Source: Morinoia aosen (Eukaryota > Arthropoda > Malacostraca > Amphipoda > Talitridae). From it: a stretch of DNA of 64,000 nucleotides. Under the pieces are notes generated by a model, which was not told where the DNA came from, did no database searches, and saw nothing but the letters and a program-made list of their open reading frames with translations. The position numbers and the translations under genes are program-made. Every line of letters begins with the position of its first letter. Position 1 is the stretch's first letter. Below are positions 1-10,659 of this stretch, piece after piece. The stretch covers positions 40,588,964 to 40,652,963 of the forward strand of contig CM059556.1 in NCBI GenBank assembly GCA_030386875.1, given 5' to 3'.

Positions 1-742
1 GAAAACATGTATGAATGCCATGATCACATTTTGGCGTGAAACTTAGTATGATTTTCAATATATCCAATAACCTTTTTTCATTATATCTTTGAGCACGTTT
101 GTTACAGTGAACACACCCGCGGTTTATCTTTTATACTTCGCGTCGCGGCGTCGGTTGGAGAACTGACTTTTGTTCGTTTCACCGCCTAGCCTATTTCCTG
201 AGGGTTGTCCTCTGTACTCATTTCGCCCAATCAGACCCTTCGAACTTCGAAGCGGCCCGCCTACCTTTTCCCTGTGCTATGTCTTGGTACCCTTGCTTCC
301 CACGTCCAAGCTCCTTCGAAAACGACCGTTGGCTTGCCGTCTCTATCGGCCTGAGTGTCTCGATTTATGTGTGACTATAAGGCGGCTTTGTTTTTGCCCC
401 TGGGTAGGCATTTTTCCGACCGTCTCAAGTTTCCCAAGGGCTCGCCCTAATGAAAGATTTGCCAACACCACAAAATAGTCCCCTCCAGAAACAACACACA
501 CTGTAAACATACATAGTTTGGCTCTCGCACCTTATCGCGGCCTCCTAACATTGCTGAGTTAAAAGAAAACATACAGGCATAAAAACATACATGTTGAAGC
601 GACCCTCCTGTACTGCTGGGATTTTCTGAGATATTCGTAAGTACGCCAAACAAAGCCAAACATTTATTACACACAATTAAAATTTTTCCCTAAATCCTCA
701 TTTTTAAATTCGCAAAAATTGATTATTCTTAACAGATTCCCG
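1..742. other. No gene recognised
   Basis: Open frames on both strands here are short, overlap each other and resemble nothing I know. The stretch 130-470 is richer in GC than its surroundings but has no repeat structure or coding signal I can defend. Confidence 0.5.
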
Positions 743-744
743 AC

Positions 745-915
745 AGAGGAAGGCACCATTTAGTATGGAGATGAGGGAATGTGGAATCTATGCAGAAGGG
801 GCACAGAATCAGTAAGTTGAGAAAGAAGTTTATGAAAAGAGATAAAAGTTGAAGAAAGTAGTAAGTGCTGAAAAAAACAGAACAGCAGTACGTGAACCGA
901 AAAAAGGTTGTCCTT
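745..915 (-). mobile_element. SINE-like family A, partial, minus strand
   Basis: Read on the minus strand this gives the family A landmarks in order: the segment after TTAAGGAC, CTGCTGTTCTG, CAGCACTTACTACTTTC, the stretch around ACTTACTG, and ACTAAATGGTGCCTTCCTC. It lacks the 5' head and the TAATC tail. It is the only minus-strand copy among 21 family A and B copies in the window, and it sits head to head with the next copy. Confidence 0.75.
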
Positions 916-936
916 AAACTAACATCTAATATAATC

Positions 937-1999
937 TTGTTACGTTAAGGACCATCTTTTCAAGTTCAAGTTGACATGTTTTTAGCACCCACTATGTTCT
1001 TATTCAACTTTTTCTTATATCATGAATATCTTCCTCAACTTACTGTTTATATGCATCTCGTGCATATTTTCCGCGTTCCCTTAACCCGCGCACTGTAACT
1101 GGTCGCCTCATTTACCAGGCTCACTGGTTGCCAGACGTAAGGCATAACCCCAAGTTGTTATACACCAAAATGATCGTCTCAGCGAGTGCTACACAGCTGG
1201 AGCCAGAAACCCCCACATTGTGGGGGTTAAGGCAGAGCTCCAACCACTTGGAAGTTGGGAGGGGTAAGCACAGTCAGTGTGGTAAATGAGGCGACCGTGA
1301 AAGGGTGTGCGTGCGAACAGTCAGTGGCAGCCTCAGTTACCAGCGAAACTACTCAGGGCCTTATTTCGCCTTATTTCGTAAAAATGACAAATAAGACAAA
1401 TCTGAAGTCAGTAGCGTGTAGAACAGTATTTTATTCATATTGTGTGAAAATTACAAGTTTCGAAACACTATACTTACAGTAATATAACCAGACATGCAAA
1501 CATGCATTTATGTAGGAACTAAAACGAAGAATGGATAACACCTAGTAGACATAAATGGTCATAACTTTTTTTCTAATTGTTGTAGAGGAAAAATAAAAAC
1601 ATCAGTAGGTTTGGAAGGATTTTCTGCATAAAATAGCAGTGAAAAACATTACATTGTTCCCAAAACACAAAAATGGCCATTGATCTCTTTGAAGCAATGT
1701 TGTGCAAAAATCTACGGAGTTTGACTCCATATTACAAAGAAACGGTTCAAGTTATCAAAAATCTGACAACATCAAAGTGTAAAGCAACATTTTTTACTCA
1801 TTACTTCATATTTTTACATCTCTGCCTATTACGGTAAGTGAACAGGGAACGGCAGAGTAACGCGGGTAAATTGACTACTTTTCTGAGGGATGCGCGACCG
1901 TGCGCGGGTTAACTCCATAATAAATGTTGCCTTCCTCCTTCCTCAGTTTGGAATGTTTTTGTTGCCGTTAGAGAAGCTTGAACTAACATCTAATCTAAA
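937..1999 (+). mobile_element. SINE-like family A copy split by a TTAA element
   Basis: Family A sequence runs from TTACGTTAAGGACCATC to GCGTTCCCTTAA (ending 1084) and resumes at 1909 with TTAACTCCATAATAAATG, ending in the tail ACATCTAATCTAA. Joining 1084 to 1913 restores the consensus seen in intact copies such as 62515-62880. The TTAA is native to the family, so this is a clean related-empty-site case for the element at 1085-1908. Confidence 0.85.
1085..1908. mobile_element. piggyBac-like non-autonomous element, TTAA target duplication
   Basis: An 824-bp insertion bounded by TTAA on both sides (1081-1084 and 1909-1912). The ends are inverted: CCCGCGCAC on the left and GTGCGCGGG on the right, followed inside by a second shared block (GGTCGC) offset by a 7-base gap. 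TTAA duplication with CCC/GGG ends is the mark of the piggyBac superfamily. No transposase frame is visible. A subterminal segment (about 1102-1128) recurs inverted at about 1275-1299. The insertion postdates the SINE copy that it interrupts. Confidence 0.85.
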
Positions 2000-2006
2000 C
2001 TTCCTG

Positions 2007-3100
2007 TACGTCTCTAGTTGAATTTTGTGGTTTGTTTGTGGGGGTATGTGTAGAGCATATGTTACATTGGGTTTTGTGTGATCACATTTTCCTTATCGTA
2101 AAAATGGTTGAAGCCCTTAAGAAGTCGTCTGATTTTGAATGTTTTTGTAACATGTTTATTTTATTTTTTACCTTAAATATTCTTTGTATTTTTAAGCATT
2201 AATCTGTTCAATTTTAGTGCTTGGTGTGACCAGATGACGTGGCAATTTCATAAATTTTTGCAATTTATTACCGTTTTGCTGAAGTTTGGGGCCTAAGGCT
2301 GAGGAAATTCGTAAGCAAGAGTTGAAGGCGTGTTCTATTCTTTACCTGCCACCCTTCAATCGCGAGCGCTTGAAAGTCGGAGTGAGGGTAGTCAGAATTC
2401 CTTGTTGCGGGGCGGGAGGGAGCGCTGGTTGGAATGACTTTGTAAACTACTGTACAATTACGTCGTAAAAGTATGGCACAATGAAGTCGTAAAAAGGCCG
2501 TTCAGTTCATGTCTATCTAACATGTGGGTCGTAAAAGCTCAACGCAAGTACGACGTTACACATGGTACAATAAGTCAAAGCAACTAGAATTGAATCGCAA
2601 AAGTATAGTACGGATAAACGGGAAGCGTGCCTCTAGCTTTTGTGTCTCTGAAACATGTATAGTTGAAAAGATTTAACTGACATGCTGTGTCTTTAGCATT
2701 CCATAACAGTACGGGATTTTGAGCTAACCCTTGACCAGTCAATTACAAAATTAGTAGCGTAGATCCTATGGCACCGCGTGCCTTAAAATAGAACGATCTA
2801 TCGAACAGTCTGAATTAGATGTGCATCCGCAAGCAAGATTATCGAGCCAAATTTCCTATTGAGAAGTTAAGAGGCTCAAACTAATTTATGTTCTAATCTA
2901 ATACCCATTTTGACGGTAGGGGGTTCAAACTGACTAATCGAATCAATCCCTACAAAGACATAATGAAGGCGCAAACTAATTTGTTCTTATCTAATTCCTA
3001 CTGAAACCAATTTACATCTCTCATTTTTGTGCCGCGAGCATTTCTGAGGTTGAGCTCCAGAAGAGTTCCAGAGCAAAGAAATTGAGCGCAGTGTCATCCC
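2007..3100. other. No gene; weak SINE tail scraps
   Basis: No coding signal. Two short pieces near 2870-2900 and 2970-3000 carry CAAACTAATTT followed by TCTAAT-type sequence, resembling degraded 3' tails of family A. GTCGTAAAAG recurs around 2470-2535 without forming a regular array. Confidence 0.4.
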
Positions 3101-3164
3101 TCGGCCTGCGTGGCCTGCTCAGGTGGCGGTGTGGAGTGTCGACCTGCCGACAGCCTCGGCTCAG

Positions 3165-3460
3165 GCTGGCCGCTTGTGTGTGTGTGTGTGGAGGGGGGGG
3201 GGGGGGGGAATGGGGCTTGTTGGCCGTGTTCGTGTGCTTGTGTTGATTGTCGTGTTTTTGTTGTTTTTATCTTATTTTTGTGTTCATTGTCGTGTTTTTT
3301 GTTGTTTTCGTGTTGGTGTTGTCAATTTTGGTTTCAGCATTTATGTTTGTGTTGAGTTTCGTATTTTTGTTCCACCGTTTAAGTTTGTGTTGTGTTTTTG
3401 TGTTTGTGATGTGTTACTTTTGCACTGTGTTTGTGTTGGGATTAAAAAAACATGATTATA
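3165..3460. repeat. GT- and T-rich low-complexity tract with poly-G run
   Basis: A short GT run at about 3175-3190 leads into a poly-G run near 3193-3208, followed by some 250 bases built from degenerate GTGTTTTTGTTGT-like words. Three overlapping frames stay open only because the tract is nearly free of A. I do not treat them as genes. Confidence 0.75.
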
Positions 3461-4177
3461 AATGGCTAACATGAAGCATGATTGTTGAGAGAAATTAATA
3501 AATCAAACAGAAAGCATGATTAGACATATGAATAATTTTATAGTAAACAAACACAGTAAATGAAATGTAAATCGGTTCACGATAGAAATAAAATGGCAAA
3601 ATATTAGTAAATGAGCACATTAAAATTAGAAACACGACATTTGAACTTATTTGCACTGTGTGAGCATTAGTGTGTGTTGCTTGTTTTTTGTGATTTTTTT
3701 TTGATTATCTATGTTCTGTTTTATTTTCATATTTTGTGTGTGTTTGACTTATTCATCTTGTTTGCATTGAGTGTCATTTCGTAATTCCTGGATATTTTTA
3801 CATTGCTTATTGTTGTATTGTTTTCCATTCCAGAATGGAGCATTTTTGTCGAGTATTATTTTCATTATTGTTTGTATCGTGTATTAATGACTCTTATTGT
3901 TTTTGTGTGGCCACCAATGCTTCTATAGAGTTGGTTTCAAAATGTCATTTTCCGGTGGTCGTTTTCGCTGCTGCCAGATGCGTCTGACGGAAGCTATTGA
4001 ACTGTTGCTAAGCAATAGTCCTCTCACAGCTCGCAGCTCTGGGACATTGGACAAACTGTTCACAAAGTGGTCACCCCTCACGGTGTTTCAGTTCAGCGTT
4101 GTGTAACATGAAGTGGTGCTAAGTGAGCTAACGCGCACTGAGGAGTGTGAGATGCTGTGTGCTTCAGCAGGACCGTA
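3461..4177. other. No gene recognised
   Basis: AT-rich sequence; from about 3660 to 3890 it is again T/G-rich with GTGTGTTTG-like words. Nothing else stands out. Confidence 0.4.
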
Positions 4178-4424
4178 AAACATCTAGTGGGGATTTTTTC
4201 CAGATAAGCCCCGCCGCTAATGCAACACATAAGTTCACCCACTTGTAACTTTTGAAATATTGCGCCTATTGACTTCAAATTACTCTCAAACAAAAGATTA
4301 AAACATACTTTCGTTTGAGGGTAATTTGAAGTCGATAGGGGCATTATTACGAAAGTTACGAGTGGGTGAACTTATGTGTTGCATTAGTGGTGGGGCTTAT
4401 CTGGGAAAGATCCAGTGATATCAC
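4178..4424. mobile_element. Foldback element with arms of about 105 bp
   Basis: The left arm (about 4190-4295) is repeated inverted at about 4311-4412. Both arms contain CCAGATAAGCCCC, GCTAATGCAACACATAAG, TTCACCCACT, GACTTCAAATTAC and CTCAAACAAA-type blocks in mirror order. Only about 15 bases separate the arms, so the whole element can form one long hairpin. Outer ends share a degraded block around TAGTGG. I see no clear target duplication. It is a MITE by structure, superfamily unknown. Confidence 0.85.
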
Positions 4425-4463
4425 GTGCCAGGCTTATGGTGTGAACGACTGTTGTTCAGGTCG

Positions 4464-4662
4464 AGTGTCTCGTACAGTTTCTGATACCGCCCTTGTGCTC
4501 CTCAGGTGACACAGGGTAGGCAATCGGTTTAGGTTGGTCTAACCCAGTGGCTCTTCACCTATGTTCGATCAAACACCAGAGGTTCGGTGAGTCGAACCCC
4601 TGTGTGGTACAGTTTGTGCACTTACACAGTATATAGTGTCTCGTACAGTTTCTGATACCGCC
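4464..4662 (+). repeat. 28-bp exact direct repeats flanking an hAT-like scrap
   Basis: The words AGTGTCTCGTACAG and TTTCTGATACCGCC follow one another without a gap at 4464-4491 and again at 4635-4662. Between them (about 4550-4616) lies CAGTGGCTCTTCACC ending in GGTTCGGTGAGTCGAACC. This resembles the end of hAT-type MITEs, which often begin CAGNGGTTCTCAACC. It is not a tRNA: only a B-box-like word is present and no cloverleaf can be drawn. Confidence 0.5.
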
Positions 4663-4796
4663 TATAGGTACTATATACTAATACAGTATATAGGATCTAC
4701 AGATCTTTTGAATTTGAAGGAAAAAATAATTTTATTTTCCAACTACGGAAGGTTTGATGGATGCATGTATGGAACATGTGGGGTTCAGTACCTCTA

Positions 4797-5118
4797 ACAA
4801 GGTTTAAGATCAACTCGTCTAACCTACGCTAGGACGACTGGCGTCCCCAAGGGAGATAATATAAGGTTACCTCGGCTACAGATACGTCTTCGAAACTTAT
4901 ATCCTTCGAGCCCACTTTACTTCTTTCCGTTTTCATTTTTTCTTAGTGACCTGTTTTTCGTTGTTTCTTCCTTCCTGACTTCTGTTTCTATGCGCAGTGT
5001 ATTCTGTGTGAAACACCTTGTGCATAGTTTCCTCGTTTTGTAGCATACACTAAATGGTGTCTTCTTTCCGCTCTCTCGAGATCACCTTTGTTGTGGCTAA
5101 AGAGTCTTGAAATACTAT
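4797..5118 (+). mobile_element. SINE-like family B copy
   Basis: The family B head (ACTGGCGTCCCCAAGGG, TTACCTCGGCTACAGATA) is followed by CTTCCTGACTTCTGTTTC, TTGTGCATAG, ACTAAATGGTGTCTTC and GAGATCACCTTTGTTGTGG, ending GAGTCTTGAAAT. Family B shares its head design and the TAAATGGTG block with family A but has GAGATCGC and lacks the TAATC tail. Confidence 0.75.
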
Positions 5119-5179
5119 GGTATCATCTCTGTGACGCAAAAGTGATGAGTTAATCAGAGTGTTGCTGAGCAGATGTAGT

Positions 5180-5375
5180 AACGGCGTGCCAGCCAGGTAA
5201 AAGAGTGCGCAGAAACATGGCCAGAAGTCATTAACTTAATTTTCATAAATACTCAATGCTAAGTAAAGGCTCGATCCAGTTAATGTTTGCTATGTTCAAG
5301 AGTGCATCCTTCAGTTGACTTCAAATTTGAATTGAATATTACACTTTAGTTTAACCCATGATGGCTAATGTGTCG
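5180..5375 (+). mobile_element. Degraded TTAA MITE, family 2
   Basis: GGCTCGATCCAGTTAATG, TTTGCTATGTTCAAGA and CTTCAAATTTGAATTGAA match the interiors of the intact copies at 16685-16905 and 30094-30298 in the same order. The terminal TTAA boundaries are no longer convincing. Confidence 0.6.
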
Positions 5376-5385
5376 ATCTTGTAAT

Positions 5386-7010
5386 TACGGCCGTCTTGCA
5401 TCTCTTGCCTCCATTCGAAAATGCTGATATACACGTATCAAAAATGACGTCAGTTGATCATGTTCAACCAAGTATGTAAAGCAGCGCTACTGTTTGGTCC
5501 ACGAACAACGTGAACGTGCGATGAGCGCATCTGTCGCACAGATTTCACTAACTTTCGATTATTCTCTGTGTTAAACCATCTGATACGGATATTTGGAATA
5601 CGTCAATATTAGTAATACCTGTAATTTAAAATGTTTGTGCCTGTGAGGCAGAAAATGCTGCATCACATATACCTGATGCGATACTCAATAATTGTTTATC
5701 CATCAAATACTGAAAGCGTGAAGGGATATATACAAGCAAGCATACAAATAAACGGGCGACGGCTGTTATTATTGTATTGATTTGTAGTTGGGGAGGCAAC
5801 TGTGATAGCAGCTTGCGCAAGGCTGGGTCGTGATAGGACGCAGCTATGAGACTCACACACAATAACTGTGAACCCATTTCGTGTTTTGACATCCTTGATG
5901 TGCAGTTAGGTGAGGCGGTGGTGGTGGGCGCTGCTCAGCTGTTAGATGCCGAGTTGCTGTGTCTTTTGAAACATTTGTCCGTTGCTGCGAAACTAACAAG
6001 AAACTTCAGAACTTATGTGTTTTATTTTATGGAGATTAAGTTACGAAACTACGAGACTAGCGTTACGAAACTTCAGACCTAATGTTATTAAATTCCAGCT
6101 CTAGCATGACATTATGAAACTAACGTTTCGTAATTCTGATTCAGCGCACAAACACGTTTTGCTCAGACTATCCCTATGATGTGAAGTCTGTACAACGCTA
6201 TTGGTGTGACGTGTGAAGTTCACTACAAGGTTTTACGAGTCATATAGGAGTATGTAAAGTTTGGTGTGTACTAAACCGAGCAGATGTTTTCACTCACCCA
6301 ATTTTTGACACCTTATATTCATTTAAAACTAGGATGGACCCATGATTAGCATTTGAAACGCACTTATATAAAATAAGTAAAAATCCCTTGCAAAGAGTGG
6401 GCTTCAGTTTTTAGTGTTTGTTTTAACGTCGACGTTGGATGAAGATGAACTAACTGCCCTCGGCAGCCACCTATGAAGAGGGCCATTCGCCGGCTGATAT
6501 TTAGGGCGAGAGCACCCACGAGGGCGAGAGTTACTGGGTCCTCCATCACGGGCGTCTAGTAGGTGATGACAAGAAGCGTGTCGTGTTTGTGTGCCCACCT
6601 CCTGTTCAAAGATGCTCTGTATCCGTGTTATTTTTGATGCCGTGTCGATGTTATTCTTGTGAGGCGTTGCCGTCACTCGCTGGTGCCCGGGTGTCGTGTA
6701 GGTAAATAGGTGCGGTGTTGTACCGCAGGCTCTGATACAACACGTACCGTCATCGTACGTGCGCGTGAATAGCTGCATTGTGGTGCTGTGCAGTGAACGC
6801 TGCTGGTTGAACTGGTCATGATGCGTGAGGGGTACTTCGAGAATATTTTTGTGAGTTGTGAACTTCTTGCGTTTATTTATGTAGAAATTTTCAGACTAAT
6901 TAGCTAATGGATATTGCGTTTTATTATCCAGTTCTTCCGTAAAGAACTCATAAAGAAAGCATAGTTGGTTTTGGATTACCTCCAATCAGAATTCATTATT
7001 ACTTGCATGA
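5386..7010. other. No gene recognised
   Basis: About 1.6 kb without a repeat or coding element that I can name. Small frames at 5626-5892 (minus), 5846-6082 (plus) and 6404-6778 (minus) have ordinary random-frame composition. Confidence 0.4.
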
Positions 7011-7014
7011 CGTC

Positions 7015-7378
7015 AGGGGCTACAAATTTTGCGCCTACGAAAATTAGCGCTCCGAGGGAAAAGATAGGTCTCGAGAGAGTTGAACAGGCATTTCTTTCGT
7101 CAACATAGGATGATTTTTCTTTTGTTTCGGATCATCTTTTTTTCTGGCTCACTGTTGCCCTATTTTTTCAGCACCTCTGACTTTCTTCTTCAACTATAAT
7201 CGTATTTCATGAACTTCTTTCTCAACTTACTGTTTCCATGCCCCTTTTGCATGGATTCCCCATTCTCTTATCTCCATACTTAATGGTGCCTTCCTCCTTC
7301 CTCTCTTCGATACGCTCTTTTTTGTAGCGGTTAGGGAGACTTAAACTAACTTATCATCTTAATATTAATCTATAATTT
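7015..7378 (+). mobile_element. SINE-like family A, near full length
   Basis: Contains the head (ATTAGCGCTCCGAGGG), CGGATCATC, the T-rich body with CAGCACCTCTGACTTTC and CATGAACTTCTTTCTC, CATACTTAATGGTGCC, GCGGTTAGGGAGACTTAA and a degenerate TAAT-rich tail. The poly-T run within CGATACGCTCTTTTTTG is shared with 62515-62880. Confidence 0.8.
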
Positions 7379-7454
7379 CTAGAGTAGTCACCGAGTACGC
7401 GCCCTGAGCGAGCATACGCTTGCTAAATTCGCTAGTTCAACTTCAATCCAGTAT

Positions 7455-7530
7455 TGTTGTGGCGGATTGATGACACTGGCGGGCCGGATTTGGCCCGCGG
7501 GCCATAGTTTAGAGACGCCTGATCTATGCT
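7455..7530. mobile_element. hAT-like terminal fragment
   Basis: The words CCGGATTTGGCCCGCGGGCC and TAGTTTAGAGACGCCTGA match the style of hAT (Charlie-like) element ends known in many animals. No second terminus or 8-bp target duplication was found, so this is a fragment. Confidence 0.4.
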
Positions 7531-7661
7531 AATGCAGTTCAGTATGTATGTATATTGAATTTATAATCTAGCACACAACAAGAAACTTCTATGGCATGAA
7601 AACACGATTAGGGCTAAAAAATACACATGCACATAAAAATATGAGATAGAGGTTCACAATC

Positions 7662-8055
7662 TTTTATCCCGGATTCAGGTTTTATCCCTGACCCGAGTTT
7701 TATCCCTGATTCAGGTTTTATCCCTGATCCGAGTTTTATCCCTGATTCAGGTTTTATCCCTGATTCAGGTTTTATCCCTGAACTTATTCAGGTTTTATCC
7801 CTGATTCAGGTTTTATCCCTGATTCAGGTTTTATCCCTGAACTTATTCAGGTTTTATCCCTGATTCAGGTTTTATCCCTGATTCAGGTTTTATCCCTGAC
7901 CCGAGTTTTATCCCTGATTCAGGTTTTATCCCTGATTCAGGTTTTATCCCTGAACTTATTCAGGTTTTATCCCTGATTCAGGTTTTATCCCTGATTCAGG
8001 TTTTATCCCTGGTTCAGGTTTTATCCCTGGTTCAGGTTTTATCCCTGGTTCAGGC
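7662..8055 (+). repeat. 18-bp minisatellite, about 21 units
   Basis: The unit is GATTCAGGTTTTATCCCT. Variants are GACCCGAG at the unit start and a 23-bp form beginning GAACTTATTCAGG, which recurs several times, so segments of the array have been duplicated as blocks. The last units read GGTTCAGG. Confidence 0.97.
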
Positions 8056-8224
8056 CACCAGACCAGGTATTTTGCTACCGAGAAGACGAAATAGCCCACC
8101 CACGAGGTTTGTAATTATGATGCAACCGTCGTAGGTCGAACCTAATTAGTTTACTTATTTGTGGGAGATTGCGTCGTATCCACGAAACATGAAACGTCGT
8201 ACGTCGGTAACGTTAACCGAGACC

Positions 8225-8425
8225 CTCTGTATTACTTTCTTGTTCAACGTTTTTCTCGTTTCATTAATTTGAATCCTAACTTACTGTTTCTATGCGCTGG
8301 AGGATCTTGTGCATAGATTCCCTTTTCTCTAAACCACGTACTACTAAATGGTGCCTTCCTTTTTCCACTCTTGGGAACACCATGTTGTGGTTAGGGAGGC
8401 TTGAAGTCTCATCTCCAATCACACT
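8225..8425 (+). mobile_element. SINE-like family A/B, 3' part
   Basis: Begins around TTACTTTCTTGTTCAAC and runs through ACTTACTGTTTCTATGCGC, TTGTGCATAGATTCCC, ACTAAATGGTGCCTTCC and GGTTAGGGAGGCTTGAA. The GCTTGAAGTC ending is intermediate between the two families. Confidence 0.7.
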
Positions 8426-8429
8426 GTCA

Positions 8430-9755
8430 AAAATGACGGTAGAATTTTAGGATAGTCGTATTAGTTCTCTCATTTCTGCTCGTCTTACATCAACTCCTCG
8501 AGGTCCGTTTTACTGTCTTGGATTATTCGCGTCTGCCTTCCGTCTGTCTGATCGGTCGTAGATCTCTTGCATTCTTCTTGCATCTCCTTAATGTGACACT
8601 TCCTGCAGGTGCCGGGCTGCTCTTGTTTCATGTCATGGTCTTGATAATGCCTCATCTTCAGTTATCTGTTCAATTTTGTCGTGTGAAGCGTTCCGGCACA
8701 TTTACATGTTATGTGCTTCTGCCTGGCTTTGGGACAGTCGTTATCGAACCCAGTCGCTAGTCTTTTCTTCACCTGCTAGCCTGTTCTTGTGGGAGACATT
8801 TGCATAAGCTGTGACAAGTAGCGTTACGCCAAAATTGGACAAACTCTGATCTGCTACATGTAGTTTGCCAAGGAATCTTCATTGCCGTCAGATGTAGAAC
8901 ATAAGTATGAATTCGATGGAATGAGAACTATGATGTTGTAGTCACTCTTGCAAAGTATAAATTTCAAGTCCCATACCAGTTTTAGGGATGGCTGGGTACC
9001 AAAAAGTGATGCGTAAAAGGGAAATTATGAATAATTCAATGTACTTACTGTTTCGCTAGATTTGGATTATTATTTCACTCACGTGAGACATGGCATCATA
9101 TATACCGCATTCGTTAAGAAACTCTTCATCTTCAGGAAGTGAGGGAATGAGGGAATGAAGTGAGGGAAGTGAGGGAATTCGCAGGTGCTAACAGATGAGG
9201 ATCGAATCTCGCAGATTGCATTATTTATGTAAATGCTCTTTTAGAGCTGCAAGAGATGTACTTCTTTTTAGAGTGATCCTACTTGAAACATGTGCGCTAA
9301 ACTGAACGATACCTGTTGCATTGCCAAACGATTCCGCCCCATCTCTACCAAACACCCATGATTGGGTGTTAGGCTTGCCTCGTTTGCGGCCAAAAATTAT
9401 TAAATTTGTCGTTTTCGCCAACATCTGGTCATTTATTCTCCAAGATGTTGTGTATGGCCTACTTTTATATGAAAAAATATATTTGAGTTTGTTGGGCTAG
9501 AACAAAACGCAATCTGGCCCTCCTGATGCTCATTGCAGATTAACAAGCGACTCTCTGTGGAGCGTTATCACCATTGCTGGGTCGCTACTCAAAGTGGCCT
9601 CATTATTGGCACTCGTATTTCAAGTGGCCGTTGACGCTCTGTTTGGGCCCGCAACACTTCCAAATGAAATGTGGCCCGATACTGCCATACCACACTTCTT
9701 TTCGCACCGACCATGTTTGCTTTAGAAACGTTCTTAGTTATGCGCGGACCGTTGA
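8430..9755. other. No gene recognised
   Basis: No repeat family named here. A short purine-rich stretch at about 9138-9180 repeats GTGAGGGAATGAGGGAATGA. The plus frame at 8518-8760 and the minus frame at 9221-9424 look like chance. Confidence 0.4.
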
Positions 9756-9756
9756 G

Positions 9757-9950
9757 TTGGACTTGATTGCGTACGGACTTATAGAATTGGACTTTCTTAG
9801 TTACGTATATATCGTAGGGTTTAACTTTCTTCGTTGCGTATAGATCGTAGAGTTTAACTTTTTAGTTACGTTTAGATCGTAGAGTTTGACTTTCTTAGTT
9901 ACGTATAGATCGTAGAGTTTAACTTTTTAGTTACATATGGACTTTAGAAT
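9757..9950 (+). repeat. Degenerate minisatellite, about 35 bp, five to six units
   Basis: Units run TTAGTTACGTATAGATCG then TAGAGTTTAACTTT. The first copies are the most diverged (GCGTACGGACTTATAGAATT) and the middle ones the most alike. Confidence 0.85.
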
Positions 9951-10321
9951 TAGACCTCTTTAGATTCGTACCGATCACTGAGTCGGACCACCGGAATGGG
10001 CTTCTCTGTAACTCCAACTCGGTTTTGTCTGATCTCACGTAACATAGACGCATAGTTTTCTTCAACAGTTGAAAAACAATTGATGATTCGTGACATTTAC
10101 TGGTTTTTCATTTTATTATGGTCTTAATTTGCAAATTTCTTTCTTTCTTGATAAAGAAAGATAGCTACGAGTTATCACTTTCCAGTCAGTTGGATTTTAA
10201 GGGAGCCGAGTGCATGTCAATAATTCTTATCGATAGAATTCTAACCGCTAAATTTTTTGTGGTTGTCGCATGAATTTTTGGTCACGAGTTGTGAAAATTG
10301 GTAAGCTTGAATGATTTTGTT

Positions 10322-10652
10322 GGACAGTCTCGCGTACCCACCACCCCAGCGTGACAGTCTCGCGTACCCGCCACCCCAGCGTGACAGTCTCGCGTACCCG
10401 CCATCCCAGCGTGACAGTCTCGCGTACCCGCCACCCCAGCGTGACAGTTTCGCGTACCCGCCACCCCAGCGTGACAGTCTCGCGTACCCGCCACCCCAGC
10501 GTGACAGTCTCGCGTACCCGCCATCCCAGCGTGACAGTCTCGCGTACCCGCCATCCCAGCGTGACAGTCTCGCGTACCCGCCATCCCAGCGTGACAGTCT
10601 CGCGTACCCGCCACCCCAGCGTGACAGTCTCGCGTACCCGCCACCCCTGCGT
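10322..10652 (+). repeat. 30-bp minisatellite, 11 units
   Basis: The unit consists of GACAGTCTCGCGTACCC followed by GCCACCCCAGCGT. The main variation is CCACCCC versus CCATCCC, with one TTTCGCG unit, and the array ends in CCACCCCTGCG. Because 30 is a multiple of three and the unit lacks stops, several frames on both strands stay open. None has support as a gene. Confidence 0.97.
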
Positions 10653-10659
10653 GTATATC

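Noticed and set aside
170..478. 102-codon frame at the left edge
   Set aside because: No known motif; composition follows the local GC content.
4550..4620. tRNA gene (a GGTTCG...-like B box)
   Set aside because: No A box, no acceptor stem and no anticodon arm at proper distances. The word is part of an hAT-like end.
7662..8055. CRISPR array (regular direct repeats)
   Set aside because: Units are contiguous with no unique spacers, and the genome is eukaryotic. The same holds for all other arrays here.
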